This document shows positions 50,295-60,957 of a stretch of 64,000 nucleotides of DNA, piece by piece (position 1 is the first letter of the stretch; each line of letters starts with the position of its first letter). The DNA is from Cristatella mucedo (taxonomy: Eukaryota > Bryozoa > Phylactolaemata > Cristatellidae). The DNA lies in NCBI GenBank assembly GCA_009760855.2, contig WPIO01000224.1, forward strand, positions 163,501 to 227,500, given 5' to 3'. Both the position numbers and the translations under genes were made by a program. Under the pieces are notes generated by a model. The model was given only the letters and a program-made list of their open reading frames with translations, was not told the origin of the DNA and did not search any database.

Positions 50295-52255
50295 TTGTTG
50301 TTCGAGGTCCGGGTACTTAAAAATTCTTAATCGCCCTTTGTTGATGAATTCTAATCTATGCGAACCTTACGTGTCACAATCTTGAATTCAGAAAGTATAA
50401 CCGGTCAACTGTAGAAATGTTTCTCAAGTTTTACTTTTAGTCTCAAAGTGATTTTGCGCTACGGATTTCGCCTTTAATATGTAGCCCTAATTAGCTATCT
50501 GAAATACTTGGCTCTCGTGAGGGACTTGTTTTATTAAGCTACAGGTCATCTCGATTTGTAGACACAATCTGCTTCTTTCGGCATACCTAAATGCATCAGG
50601 TTTGATCACTTTGACGCATTGGCCGTTCTATAATGCACAGCCTCAAGCACATTTTTCCTAAAATTGAAAACTAAAGCAAGTTTACTTGGCTGTGCTGAAG
50701 TCCAAATTTAGCTTTTAAACACTTTTGAATCAAAGATGTGCAATTCGAAAACGTGGACGGTCACGCCATTACTAGCTAAACTTTTTAACACTTAGTAACC
50801 TTATGTAGCCCTGTTACTGTCGATTGTGACATTCAATTTATCCTATGTGTACAATAAATTAATCGTTTGTGGCATTCCATTTGTCCTATATGTACAATAA
50901 AGTAATGGTTCTTAGCCATAGAAAATGTTTATTTTGTATTTATCACCGGTTAAGTATTATGCTTCTCACAAGTTACATGCAATTCATCTATTTTTGAGGA
51001 ACGCCACTTTATATTACCTTGAAACTTCTGGCACAAACAAAATAGAACTATTTAAAACGCCTGCTATCCAAAATTCCTATTCAACCAAATTAGGTTTATT
51101 GTTACTCAATCAGTTATATAAGGAGTGTGTTGAGATAACTAGTAAGTAATTCTTTATCCCACACGCTTTCGATTTCATATAAGATCAGAGTATTGGTAAA
51201 GGAAACTTTTAGTAATTATATTACCACATCTGTAAACTATACAGAATGCTCGTCTTTTTACAGAAATTTGAGATTTTCTATGATGTGAAGCCAACTAAGC
51301 GATTTAAATGGTGTGGCAGTAATTTCATCAGATTAACGGTCTTAGTGCACCAAATTAAAACTTGAACCCTTTTAATGAGTAACATGAAACTAAAACTAAT
51401 AAATACGAATGGTGGTCACTCTGTTAAGCTTTGCTTTTAATTTAGATGGACATCGGAGAACTACCAAGCTAATTTAATAATTTTTTAACTAGTAAATTCA
51501 TAAGAAATTGTTTATTTCACTCGGCAGCTCGATATTTTTTAAACACCTATGAATACACATATCGGCAGAATTTTTTATCCAACTGCAATTTATGTCTCCA
51601 TTGAATTTCCACTACCTTTTATTTGAATTACTTGGAGTTCCAAAATAGGAAACTTTTCACTGCATTACTAGTTCAAAAAGATCGCTGAAATTGAATATCC
51701 GTAGCAGATAGTCGACATTACTTTATGATGTACTATAACTCACTAGTTTTTTCCGCTGGGTAAGGGAAGTAAAAAATTAAGTTTTGTCTGCACTAAGTTG
51801 CTCGGACACTGAAGACAAAAAAAGAGCCTGGGCTCATTAGTTCATTCTATTGAGCTATAAAGGTAGTAAGATAGCCTACAGAAACCTCGGAGATAATTGT
51901 GAGACCTTCACAGCTTCAGGAAAGGTTCAGACCGCAAATTTGATGTTGATAGTAGGCTTATGGAGGCACAAATATTTTTAATTTAGACAAGGAAGAGGGC
52001 AAAAAAGTAATTGGCGGATGTTACTTTACGAATCCCGCATTTATACCTCTTACATTTGCTTATTTAAATTATTGAATCTCTTTTAATTTATTTTTGATCA
52101 GACTGGAAAAACTGTAACTTTATAGTAGAAAAACAAGCACTGGCTTTTCTAATATTACAGGTGTTTACAATGATTAAGTCTTTGACAATGGCTAGATTGT
52201 CGTCAGGTCAAGATTTTTCTAAAGCTGTGTAAAGCTTAAATCTGCTTCCAGAGAG
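50295..52255. other. Unassigned intron 2 sequence
   Basis: About 2 kb AT-rich with no recognised exon or repeat. A local duplication is visible: a TTCNNTTTNTCCTATNTGTA block occurs near 50833 and again near 50876. Confidence 0.4.
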
Positions 52256-52259
52256 GACA

Positions 52260-52470
52260 CACCTTTTGAAGGGTTCTATAAATTGAAATAAATTCCTATG
52301 AATCTGCATACGGTCAGAATGTAACGAACATGCTCGTCCGGAGTACTAATGAGATGTACGTTTACAGTATCGATTAGAGTATCTAGGCTGCCGGCTACAT
52401 ATCAAGAAGCCTCACAGACAAATTAAAAAAATGTTCTCTATGTCAATGACATTTTTTTGTTACGTCGCGG
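52260..52470 (+). repeat. Repeat U fragment
   Basis: Matches 58090-58290: CACACGGTCAGAATGTA-like start, ACATGCTCGTC for GCATACTCGTC, GTACGTTTACAGTATCGATT for AACGTTCACTCATCGATA, then TAGGCTGCCG and CCTCACAGA-AGAT/AAAT. Confidence 0.55.
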
Positions 52471-52504
52471 GACAGATATACAAATTATAAAGAGAAATCA
52501 CGGT

Positions 52505-52722
52505 GTGGAATTAAATTAAATTAAATTAAATACTAGCTGATTTAACAGCCTCTTTTTGTATAGCGAGAGAAGAACCTTTATGGCTATCACCACCGCTTTC
52601 AGTGGCGATAAAGGATCGCTCACTGCAGGATTCGAACCCGCGACCTCGAGGCCAAGGTCGTGAAAAGCAACGGCCTTACCTAGTGAGCCATTACGGCTCA
52701 CCAAGATAGCTTTAGTAACTAC
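52505..52722 (-). mobile_element. SINE-B copy, best preserved
   Basis: On the minus strand the head reads GGTGAGCCGTAATGGCTCAC, with A box TGGCTCACTAGG and an exact B box GGTTCGAATCC near 52630-52640. The body has AAAGCGGTGGTGATAGCC and CAAAAAGAGGCTGTTAAATC. It ends in ATTTA-type repeats. It is not a tRNA gene: the head cannot form a complete cloverleaf with an acceptor stem, and the same body follows in other copies. Confidence 0.85.
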
Positions 52723-52984
52723 ACTCAGAGACCCCAGATGGTTTTTAGTGGTCCCAGAATTGTACCCACGGGAGCCTGCTGTGTTTAGTTTCGAAGTTGA
52801 AAGAATACAAATTAAGTTATTTGTATGATATGACTATGGTATCATTATATCTATATATTTCTGGGCAGGAGCTATTATTATTTAACCGAATTTAAGGTCC
52901 TTTATTTTTTTTCAGTACTTCTTGCGTCTCAGCTTCAGGTTCGTCGGACTTCACTGTCCGGAAAGCTGTTTTGATAGTAGTGAT

Positions 52985-53270
52985 AATAATCCTCTTAATG
53001 AATTTTTATAACACCCTCAGAGAACTCAATCTCTTTCTATGAACTTTACTTTTGCTGCAAAGAAGGTGTGATCGAATTGTTAGTGGTAGCATGATCAAAA
53101 CGTCAGGTATAACATGGTTAGGGGGTGACATGTACAGGATCAGCATGTAACCACGGTTAGTCTCAGCAGGCACAGTGTCAGCACGCATAAGCACACTAAG
53201 GCCGAATCACAGGAACCCACTAAATTGTGTGATAAATAGATGCGCTTTCAGCTTAGACTCGCCATAGTAG
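52985..53270 (-). mobile_element. LINE1 3' end
   Basis: ACACCCTCAGAGAACTCAAT, then TTTCTATGAACTTTACTTTT and the 3' UTR blocks. Confidence 0.75.
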
Positions 53271-53274
53271 CTCT

Positions 53275-54615
53275 TTCAAGATGAAACTACTCTCTATATG
53301 TATAAACCTAATTATTTAACGCATAATGTGAAATGCTAACTAAATTGAAAGAGTTTTACATTTACAGCACCAAATTTTGACGGTGCAAGAAAGTAATGGC
53401 AGTTTCTGAGTTAAATAATGTTTATGAACAAGATTTTTCATAATATATTGCTTAAACGTATTGAGGAACGTATTATTGGATGTTCGTATTTTCAACGTCG
53501 TGTTGATTCAGTACACATTAACCTAACTTTCTCTTTCGAATAGGCATCTCATCATTAATGACACGGACTTGCAATAAAAGTATGGACAGTCTTGAATACT
53601 GACATTCAATAGTATATCTGCATCTATAGTACCAATATGCCTTCTGCGGCTTACCAAATGTGACGCGCTGAGCTATTTTCCCATTAATAATAGTTAATAT
53701 GTAAAAACTACTACTTGTTAGTTTTTAAGGATGTGGTTGAGGCCAGGGGCATTAGAAAAGGAACCGTTACATAGCTTTCAGAGGTACCTCTAAACCTGTG
53801 CATTCGGCAGTCCGTACTGTGCCAAGGTGCACACTTAGCTTTGAGAAATTAAGGTTTTTGCTTCTTAAGGCCAAATGAGCTGAGACGTTCCCATTGATCT
53901 CAATCTGCAGTGAAGGGCTTTTACAGAAACCCTTTAGGCCCATCACGGTTTCTTTTACTTACCCGTATAAGGTGAAACTCCAGTTTTATCATTTCTTGCT
54001 CTTGAAGTCTTTAAAGACACTCAATAGCTTCTCTTTTCATATCTAAATTTTTCTTATAAATGTTCAACTCTGTCACACAAGCTTTAGCTCTGTTTGCCGT
54101 AGACTGTGAAACTCATTTCCACTATTGGTACAACCCTGCCACAGACTCACGTATACTTTTGAGTGGTTCTGAGCTGCCGCTTTCAGCAGTAAGCATTTTA
54201 AGTTAGCAGTATAAGGCTCAGTAATGCATGACAGAGTATTTTTTTACTTTGAGAAAGTGCATCCATTTAAACTTGCATGCATAAAATCTATATACAATTT
54301 TTTATTTTGGCTTTTAAATCAAAATCTTTATTTTCGCATCATACTATTGTCTGTTTGTGTTATTGTAAACTAAACTCTAAGCGGCTGTGGGGTTGACGTT
54401 TCGCTGTGATATAAATTAGGCTGTTCTATTTCTACCTATTAAGATACACCTATCTGATTGACAAAATACGACAGGTAAGGATTTTCATTTGTCTATTATC
54501 ACCCACACAGCAACCTTGTGCAAAAATTAAGTAATATATTAGAATAATTTATAAAACCCTTCAAATTTGTTACTACTGAGTTAAGGAGATACCGGCTATG
54601 AATTCAAGCCAGTCA
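53275..54615. other. Unassigned intron 2 sequence
   Basis: No exon or family repeat recognised. Confidence 0.35.
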
Positions 54616-54708
54616 TACTTTTGCAACGGAGCAGCTCTCAGGCTAGCCGCGATATTAGCCCTTGCCTTAGTGGGTCTGACTAGGGCACCTATAGCCACCG
54701 TAGCGGGT

Positions 54709-54967
54709 GGACTAGCCAAGGACTAGCCAAGGACTAGCCAAGGACTAGCCAAGGACTAGCCAAGGACTAGCCAAGGACTAGCCAAGGACTAGCCAAGGAC
54801 TAGCCAAGGACTAGCCAAGGACTAGCCAAGGACTAGCCAAGGACTAGCCAAGGACTAGCCAAGGACTAGCCAAGGACTAGCCAAGGACTAGCCAAGGACT
54901 AGCCAAGGACTAGCCAAGGACTAGCCAAGGACTAGCCAAGGACTAGCCAAGGACTAGCCAAGGACTA
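54709..54967. repeat. 11-bp minisatellite, 23.5 units
   Basis: Unit GGACTAGCCAA, all units identical by reading, within U3 of the solo LTR. About 1.5 further units follow the inserted LINE1 tail at 55091-55107. Confidence 0.95.
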
Positions 54968-55091
54968 ATAATAATAATAATAATAATGCACTTGATAAAG
55001 CGCCCTCAGAGAACTTAATCTCTTTCTAGGCGCTTTGCATTTGCTGCAAAGTGAAATGCAATTGAATGGTGAGTAAAATCATGCTTGAAAA
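54968..55091 (-). mobile_element. LINE1 3' end nested in the minisatellite
   Basis: ATAATAATA tail, then AAGCGCCCTCAGAGAACTTA and TTTGCTGCAAAGTGAAATGC. It is nearly the same as the 3' end of the reference copy at 19.9 kb, including the CATGCTTGAAAA end, so it is recent. AGCCAAGGACTA lies on both sides. Confidence 0.85.
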
Positions 55092-55183
55092 GCCAAGGAC
55101 TAGCCAAGAAGAATCAGGCCGAGGACGGACACCGAGAGCTGGGGTCCGACACACACAATAACAGCTACGCCCAAGGTCAAGAG

Positions 55184-55185
<2 letters not shown>

Positions 55186-55220
<35 letters not shown>
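55186..55220. repeat. GA microsatellite next to the LTR TATA box
   Basis: A 35-bp GA run directly upstream of TATAAAACG. Confidence 0.9.
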
Positions 55221-55223
<3 letters not shown>

Positions 55224-55669
55224 AAAACGACAGGACTGACAGAGCTCAGGGCTGTAGCTTCGGTAGTCGATGCGAGACTACGCATCGAGAGCACGAGAGA
55301 CAAACCTACGGCGACGAACAGCTAAGTGCAACTTGGACTGCGTAGTTGTGTTCTGCCGGCTACTCAGTTAGCTGCTCGTATCTTGGGGTGCTGTAGCGGC
55401 CCGCCTTCGGGGTTGGGACAATCGCTAGCGTCGCGCGTATAGGGTAGTTGGTTATACTCGGGCTTCGGAAGTTTGCACAGTTAACTCCGTCGGTCCGGTG
55501 CGCGCCGCGTATGGCGCTTGCGCCGGCGCGTAACCACTACTAACAGGCCCACAATAAACTGTTGCTTTCGGTGCCCAGTTGTGGCCGCCTGTGTTTTAAC
55601 CGCACCGCAGCACTGCATCACACAGTCCATCAGTAGAGAGCCGGGGAACGAGCTTCTGCGCGGTTACAC

Positions 55670-56220
55670 TTTTACTGAAAGTCACTTTTCCTTAGATTAG
55701 GCAATGAATGTGGTTGATTCTAGGACCACAAAAAACTCGTATGTCTTTAATGATACTAATTGTCGTTAAAACTCTTAAATCATTAATGCTCTCCTTTAAA
55801 ATTCAGTTTCAAAATTCGTTGAATATTCAATTCGTGAAGACTAGAATGCATCTCAGTGAGCGCAAGCAATAACTAGGAGTTAAAATTATTCTTTATCTTA
55901 TTATTTGAGAACTCCTTTTATTTTCGCTTTGAGAAACTTTTTATAGTTTCCGCCAAAAGTAGATGAGTATTCACATCCTTAGATTACAAGCTTTTTGTAA
56001 GTAACGCTTTCAGATTGAGATCTGTGGTACAAACAATTCCTAAAATCTCACTAAAAATATAGAAATGGTTGCATACCTTTGACCGCGAAAATGCATACAA
56101 AGTGATATCTCTGTGCCTATAAAGCACATGCGGTAGCATTTTGCTTGTTAAAAATGTAAATATATAATGCAAGTTTTGGATTTTAAGGAACCACTTTTTA
56201 TCATAGAAGAAAAGTTTTTA
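55670..56220. other. Receptor intron 2 start, unassigned
   Basis: AT-rich sequence just downstream of the domain 2 donor. No repeat recognised. Confidence 0.4.
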
Positions 56221-56225
56221 CTTAC

Positions 56226-56504
56226 GGTTGATGATAATTTTCTTATGAATAATCAAATATGGTAATGGGTGGTTTAATACTATGCACTTCACGGTAGCCT
56301 GATGGTAGTCCCATGATATGTTCCTTTCAATTGCAACGAAATCAGTTCCAACGGCAGATTGATTCAAGCCGGTTATATGATTGGTGATTTGAAGCATCAG
56401 ATCCGGTGCTGGACGTCCTTTGACAGCTGAACAATTGATTCTCAAGGTGGCAGATTGGTTGAATGCAAGCTCCTCTGGGTATATTCTTAGACTCTCTGGT
56501 GCGA
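56226..56504 (-). CDS. IgSF receptor, Ig domain 2 exon (C2-like)
   Basis: The exon is 279 nt (93 residues), phase 1-1. The acceptor is TTTTAATTCAG before TCGCACC, and the donor is CAACC|GTAAGT. The domain starts with APES, has the B-strand cysteine in LRINC and the F-strand cysteine in ATVKC, 49 residues apart. NQS (twice), NCS and NIS are likely glycosylation sites. The C-strand tryptophan is replaced by a leucine-rich strand, and a tryptophan appears later in NISWDYH. The YHQATVKC strand resembles C2-type domains of the nectin/Kirrel kind, though that comparison is only by eye. The exon has the same length and cysteine spacing as the next one (45317-45595), with roughly 40-45 identical residues of 92 by hand count, which points to an exon duplication. 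Confidence 0.82.
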
Positions 56505-56809
56505 CTGAATTAAAACAAATCTTTGCATAATCATTTTTCTATAACCAATATCAGCACTATTTGCTAATGTATGGTACTAAAAAACTACTTGATCTGTTTA
56601 AAACGAGCATTATTATTACCTTATGAACATGCTAACATAAACAATAGACACAAAATAAAGAAATATATTTATTAGCACTGGTCAAGACAAATAAACCGTT
56701 TTCTTGGTATTAATAAAGCATACGAAATGGTGCTTGTCAAATGTTTGAGGTTGCATTCACAGAGTGCGGTTTAAAAATTCAGTTTTTAAGCTACAGCAGC
56801 AGATTCTGA

Positions 56810-57320
56810 CTGCTTAAATGACAAATAGAGCTCAGTATCATTGGCATAAAAGTGAAAGCGGATTTAATGGACTCAAATCACTTTTCCCAGAGGTTAAGTG
56901 TGACTTGATAATAGCAACCTACCGAGAACGGATCCTTGTGGGACTCCAAAGATGACTGGCCTAGTAGATTAGACCTGACCCCCCCCCACTACATAGGTTG
57001 AACACGATCCGATAATTGTGACTCGAACCATGTAATAGCATTATCCGTTAGACCAATCGTTTTCCTTAATCGTTCAATTTTGATATCGTGATCAATTGTG
57101 TCGAAGGCAGCTGATAACTCAAGCAGCACTAGGACAGTGCTATTTCCACCATTGTTGCTTTATTTGCAGGAGGGCACTGTCAGTGTAGTAGTGTCGCTTG
57201 ATTCCCCACTAAAATTTGTCTGACAATTCATACTCTTCGGTGTGCGCTACGTGAAAAAAGAAGGGAACGTTGGCGATTGTTTGCTAGGACCTCTGATTCT
57301 AATCCAGGCTTTTTAAGTAT
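56810..57320 (-). mobile_element. LINE2 fragment, RT catalytic region, decayed
   Basis: On the minus strand: a TTTCACTTTTATGCCAATGA region (YADD place), the GGAGTCCCACAAGGATCCGT palm region, and TTCGACACAATTGATCACGA (FDTIDH). It ends where a LINE1 fragment of opposite direction begins. Confidence 0.7.
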
Positions 57321-57344
57321 AGGTCTAAAGATGGCCGATTTGAA

Positions 57345-57564
57345 TTACCTTGCAAGTACTGTGCATGCTGCCACTAACCACATTTGCATGCTGACCCTGT
57401 GCCTGTCACCCCTAACCATATTATTCATTTCGTTTGTTTTTTCAAGCATGATTTTACTTACCATTCAATTGTATTTCACTTTACAGCAAATGTAAAGCGC
57501 CTAGAGAGAGATTAAGTTCTCTGAGGGCGCTTTATCAAGTGAATTATTATTATTATTATTATTA
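57345..57564 (+). mobile_element. LINE1 3' end with ATT tail
   Basis: GCATGCTGCCACTAACCACA, TGTCACCCCTAACCATATTA, then AGCGCCTAGAGAGAGATTAA, GGGCGCTTTATCAAGTGAAT and an ATT repeat. Confidence 0.85.
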
Positions 57565-57569
57565 AGTAA

Positions 57570-58045
57570 CCCCGTTTTTCAGAGAAGCATTAAAAATCTC
57601 AGTGATGAAGTTCATCTGCCACTAAAGACCGCCGATTTGATGGTCAAATCTTGTTATTAGACATTCTTATTTTACTAGATTTTGATAGGGTGATCACATC
57701 GCTTGCGCAAACCTCTGCAAATGTCTTAAGGAAGGTCGCATTCTGCGACTTAACAGTAACTTAAGTCAAAAGTGGCTTTATGGAAGCGCGAATGGGGGTA
57801 CCTTTTTCAGTTAAAAAGGCTTGATACTTATCGGCCGAGCCGCTAATATATGAAGAGTGAGACCCCTAAGGATTGGCTAGAAAAATTTTAACCGTATCCA
57901 AAATCTATTTTGTCTGACTAGCAGGACTTCAGTTTTCTAGTGAAAAAATAAGCCATGGTTTTTTAGCTTCCGAAGATAGACTCAGGAAAAGTCTATAAAG
58001 TTAGATCGTCATTAAATTCAGACTTTTTAAGGCTGCTTTCAAGTC
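57570..58045. other. Unassigned intron 1 sequence
   Basis: A CAGAGAAGCATTAAAAATCT block may continue LINE2, but this is not clear. Confidence 0.35.
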
Positions 58046-58049
58046 ATCG

Positions 58050-59245
58050 TTTAATATGGCGCATTGTCTTGAAGTTTTATTGCGAATTTGAAACAATCTC
58101 CGTAACTCTGTACACGGACAGAATGTACGGAAGCATACTCGTCAAGGGCACCCCTAAGAGTAACGTTCACTCATCGATAAGAGTAGCGAGGCTGTTGATC
58201 GAGTCTGGGTTGAGATTAAGAAGACTTGCCTCACAGATAGATTTGAAAAATTTTCCTACTCAATGCTTTTTAGTTTCGTTTCTTAAAAAACTCGACATAA
58301 CCATTCACGTAAAATCAAAAAGGAACAGTAAAGATACAAAGCTGTAATCCTAAATGATCAGCGGGAATGCTACACGGTCAGTGGGGCAGGCATCCTCGTT
58401 ATAAAGATATCTAGGATATGGTTAGCGACGTGAGTAGATCAAACCGAGGTTCTCGAAAGAAATGAGCGAACCTGGCTGTCTCTGGGATTTTCAAGGTAAT
58501 TTTAAAGTCTCATGCAATCTGTAGCGGCCTTTAAAACGCAAGTGTTTTAGTGAGGAACTCCAAAAACCTGTAAACAAGTTTAGACAACCGTAAGTATGTC
58601 AGTAGATCACAACTGTGAGATTTGTGGGATTTGGAGGTGATTGCAAGCAATTTAAACAATGGCACGTGCGAAAAACCGCAGATCTTATAGCCAAACGATT
58701 CAAGAAAAATAATAGCAACCTATCCACCAATTGTATCCGATTGCATAGACTAAAAAAGGAAAAACCGGCTGTGATGTTGTCAGGCAACAGCCAATGTAGC
58801 CGGGCGTCATCCGCATCTCGATCACCAGAAATGCATCTAGCCTCTCTTGGAATGACTGATCGTGGATAAGTAACCCGTTCATTTTAGTGAGCGGACATTT
58901 AACAGGCAGAGTTTGAGAGTTTTTTTCAATGACTCCATGACGCCGAATAAGTGGCTTGCATGCTAGGCGGTATGTAACCGGCCCGGTAGACCATGGGCTA
59001 ATTTAAGCAAATTTAAATGGAATCTTAGTAACGGCCGACGATTGACTTTTCACACCATGCTGATCTGAGACAAGCCCATAGATTTGTCTGCAGACGATAT
59101 CGAACCTCATGCTGAGCAGGTCCTGTTTTGAGTAGTATATCCGAGGACAGATCATGAACAGAAACTGTGAAGATATCAGCGGATTACCCTAAAGTGTTAC
59201 GTAGAAGTCCGGTAGAGGTTCAAACTATGCTTGTTCGTCAGAGGC
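58050..59245 (+). repeat. Repeat U copy 2 (longest)
   Basis: About 1.2 kb, related over its second half to 35315-36350 and over its first 250 bp to 43318-43540 and 52260-52470. A plus frame at 58069-58347 is open but has no recognised domain. Terminal repeats were not found, so its class is open. Confidence 0.55.
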
Positions 59246-59629
59246 CGCTCTCTAGCGCGAGGAGGAATGAACATCTTAGGAGCGACTAACCCATCTACAA
59301 AGGTTCGAGATGTAGGCAAGGGTGAATGTTCATTGCTGATGCATAATAAACTTCCTTGGCATAAGAAGCTAGGATTAAGGTATCTTGCTAGTAATGCAAT
59401 AATATTGTATTGGTTCCGTTAGCGATTAGCATACTTTCTGTATTTTCAGCTCCATCAGAGAGCTAGTCTGTGCATGTTTAATATGTAGCAAGCGAGTTGC
59501 TTGGTTATGTTAGCTTCATAGTTTCACATGGGATACTGCATACTTGGTTTAATAATAAGAAATATATAGATAAGTTTATTAATTTTACTTAACATAAAAA
59601 TTTTGACTTTAGGTCCTTACTAGATCAAA

Positions 59630-60213
59630 ATCGGTCCACGTGTTTGTGACATTCCGTCTCGACTTCTGTAACTCACTGCATGCTGGTTTACCGGCCTATG
59701 CAATCGAGCGCTTCCAATTGGTGAAACACTCTGCATTCAGGCTTGTTTGCCGTGAGTGTCGCAGTTGCAACATCACGCCACTTCTCGCCAACCTTTGCTG
59801 GCTCTCTGTCAAACAGGGCATCGACTCAAGGTACGAACCTCGAATGCTTTCAGGACCGTGCCGTTCATTCGTATATTCCAAAAGCCTGGAACTCACTTCC
59901 GGATGGCGTCACGGCATCCCTGACTTAAAGACTTTCTAAAAGAAGCTAAATCGCATCTATTTATCACAGCACTTATGAGGTCCGTGTTATTTTTTGTTGG
60001 TTTGCCGATGCGTGCTGACAATATGCATGCAGCCACTAACCATGTCTGCATGCTGACTCTATGCACGTCACACCTAACCATGTTATGCTTGTTGACGTTG
60101 AGCACGCTACCATTACACATTCCATCATACTTCCTTTACAGCAAATGTAAAGTGCCTAGAAAGAGAATTATATTTAAGTTCTCTGAAGGCGTCATACAAA
60201 TTTATTATTATTA
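59630..60213 (+). mobile_element. LINE1 3' part
   Basis: VTFRLDFCNSLHAGLPAYAI, RLVCRECRSCNITPLLANLC and the RFAFSS-like place, then the 3' UTR and CTAGAAAGAGAATTATATTT with TATTATTATT tail. Confidence 0.8.
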
Positions 60214-60219
60214 TTTCTA

Positions 60220-60950
60220 AGTCTCTCAAGCTGCTTTCTGAGCTATATTTTAAGAATTATAGTGTTCTTAACATTAACACATTCTATATGTTAACGATAA
60301 AAATGGGTCATATTTAAAACAGACAAAAAATATTAATCGTGTGCTGTCCTGAAGGATAATTGCTATACCACTCGGCGCCCTTTGCGAACCCTGTGTATCT
60401 CGGGGTGTTTCGTAACTTACAGTGAGAGAATGAGAACGCGGTGAAATGACTGGATGCTGAATAGCAGGTGGTTCAAGAGCTTAATTAAATAGTGAATATG
60501 CCAGAGAGGTTGGCAGCAGTTTGCAATTAAAGTGACGCATGCCAGACTAAGGACATTCAAATTGATTAAATGCTCTTTTATGAAGCCGTGAAGCTCAGCT
60601 AGAAGCGAGACGGTGCGGCAGCTAAGCTACTTGCGACCGAACAAACTGCTGAGTTGAGTACCTTGAGTCGCTGAGCTGAGTACGGTTTCCAAAGCAATTA
60701 ATTTCCTCAGACTGGTGGGGTTGTTTCCTTATGGTAGACGTCTAAGTCATTAGATTGTAAAACATTAAGCTTTAGCCTTTAAGCTCAGTAATAAAATCAG
60801 CATAAAAATTAAGTATGCGTAAATATTATTAGTCGCCTTACAGCACCAGCAAAGCTTCAATGCTCACTATAAGGCAGAGTGTTTAAACTAAGTGTTTTCG
60901 TACTAAATAAGTTAACGGTTAAAGAAGCTCTCTAATCCGCTATTTAAATA
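60220..60950. other. Receptor intron 1 (5' part), unassigned
   Basis: No exon or family repeat recognised. Confidence 0.4.
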
Positions 60951-60957
60951 TACTTAC

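Larger units (their letters stand above)
54622..55668 (+). mobile_element. Solo LTR with internal minisatellite and promoter
   Basis: It starts TGCAAC and ends GTTACA, imperfect inverted ends of TG...CA type. It is flanked by CTTT on both sides (54618-54621 and 55669-55672), a 4-bp target duplication. Inside are a GA repeat, a TATA box TATAAAACG at 55221-55229 and AATAAA at 55553-55558, giving U3-R-U5 order on the plus strand. GC content is much higher than the surroundings, especially 55250-55620. There is no gag-pol, so this is a solo LTR left by recombination. It lies in receptor intron 2, opposite to the gene. Confidence 0.65.

Noticed and set aside
54709-54967. CRISPR-like array
   Set aside because: Units are 11 bp with no unique spacers, so this is a minisatellite inside a solo LTR.
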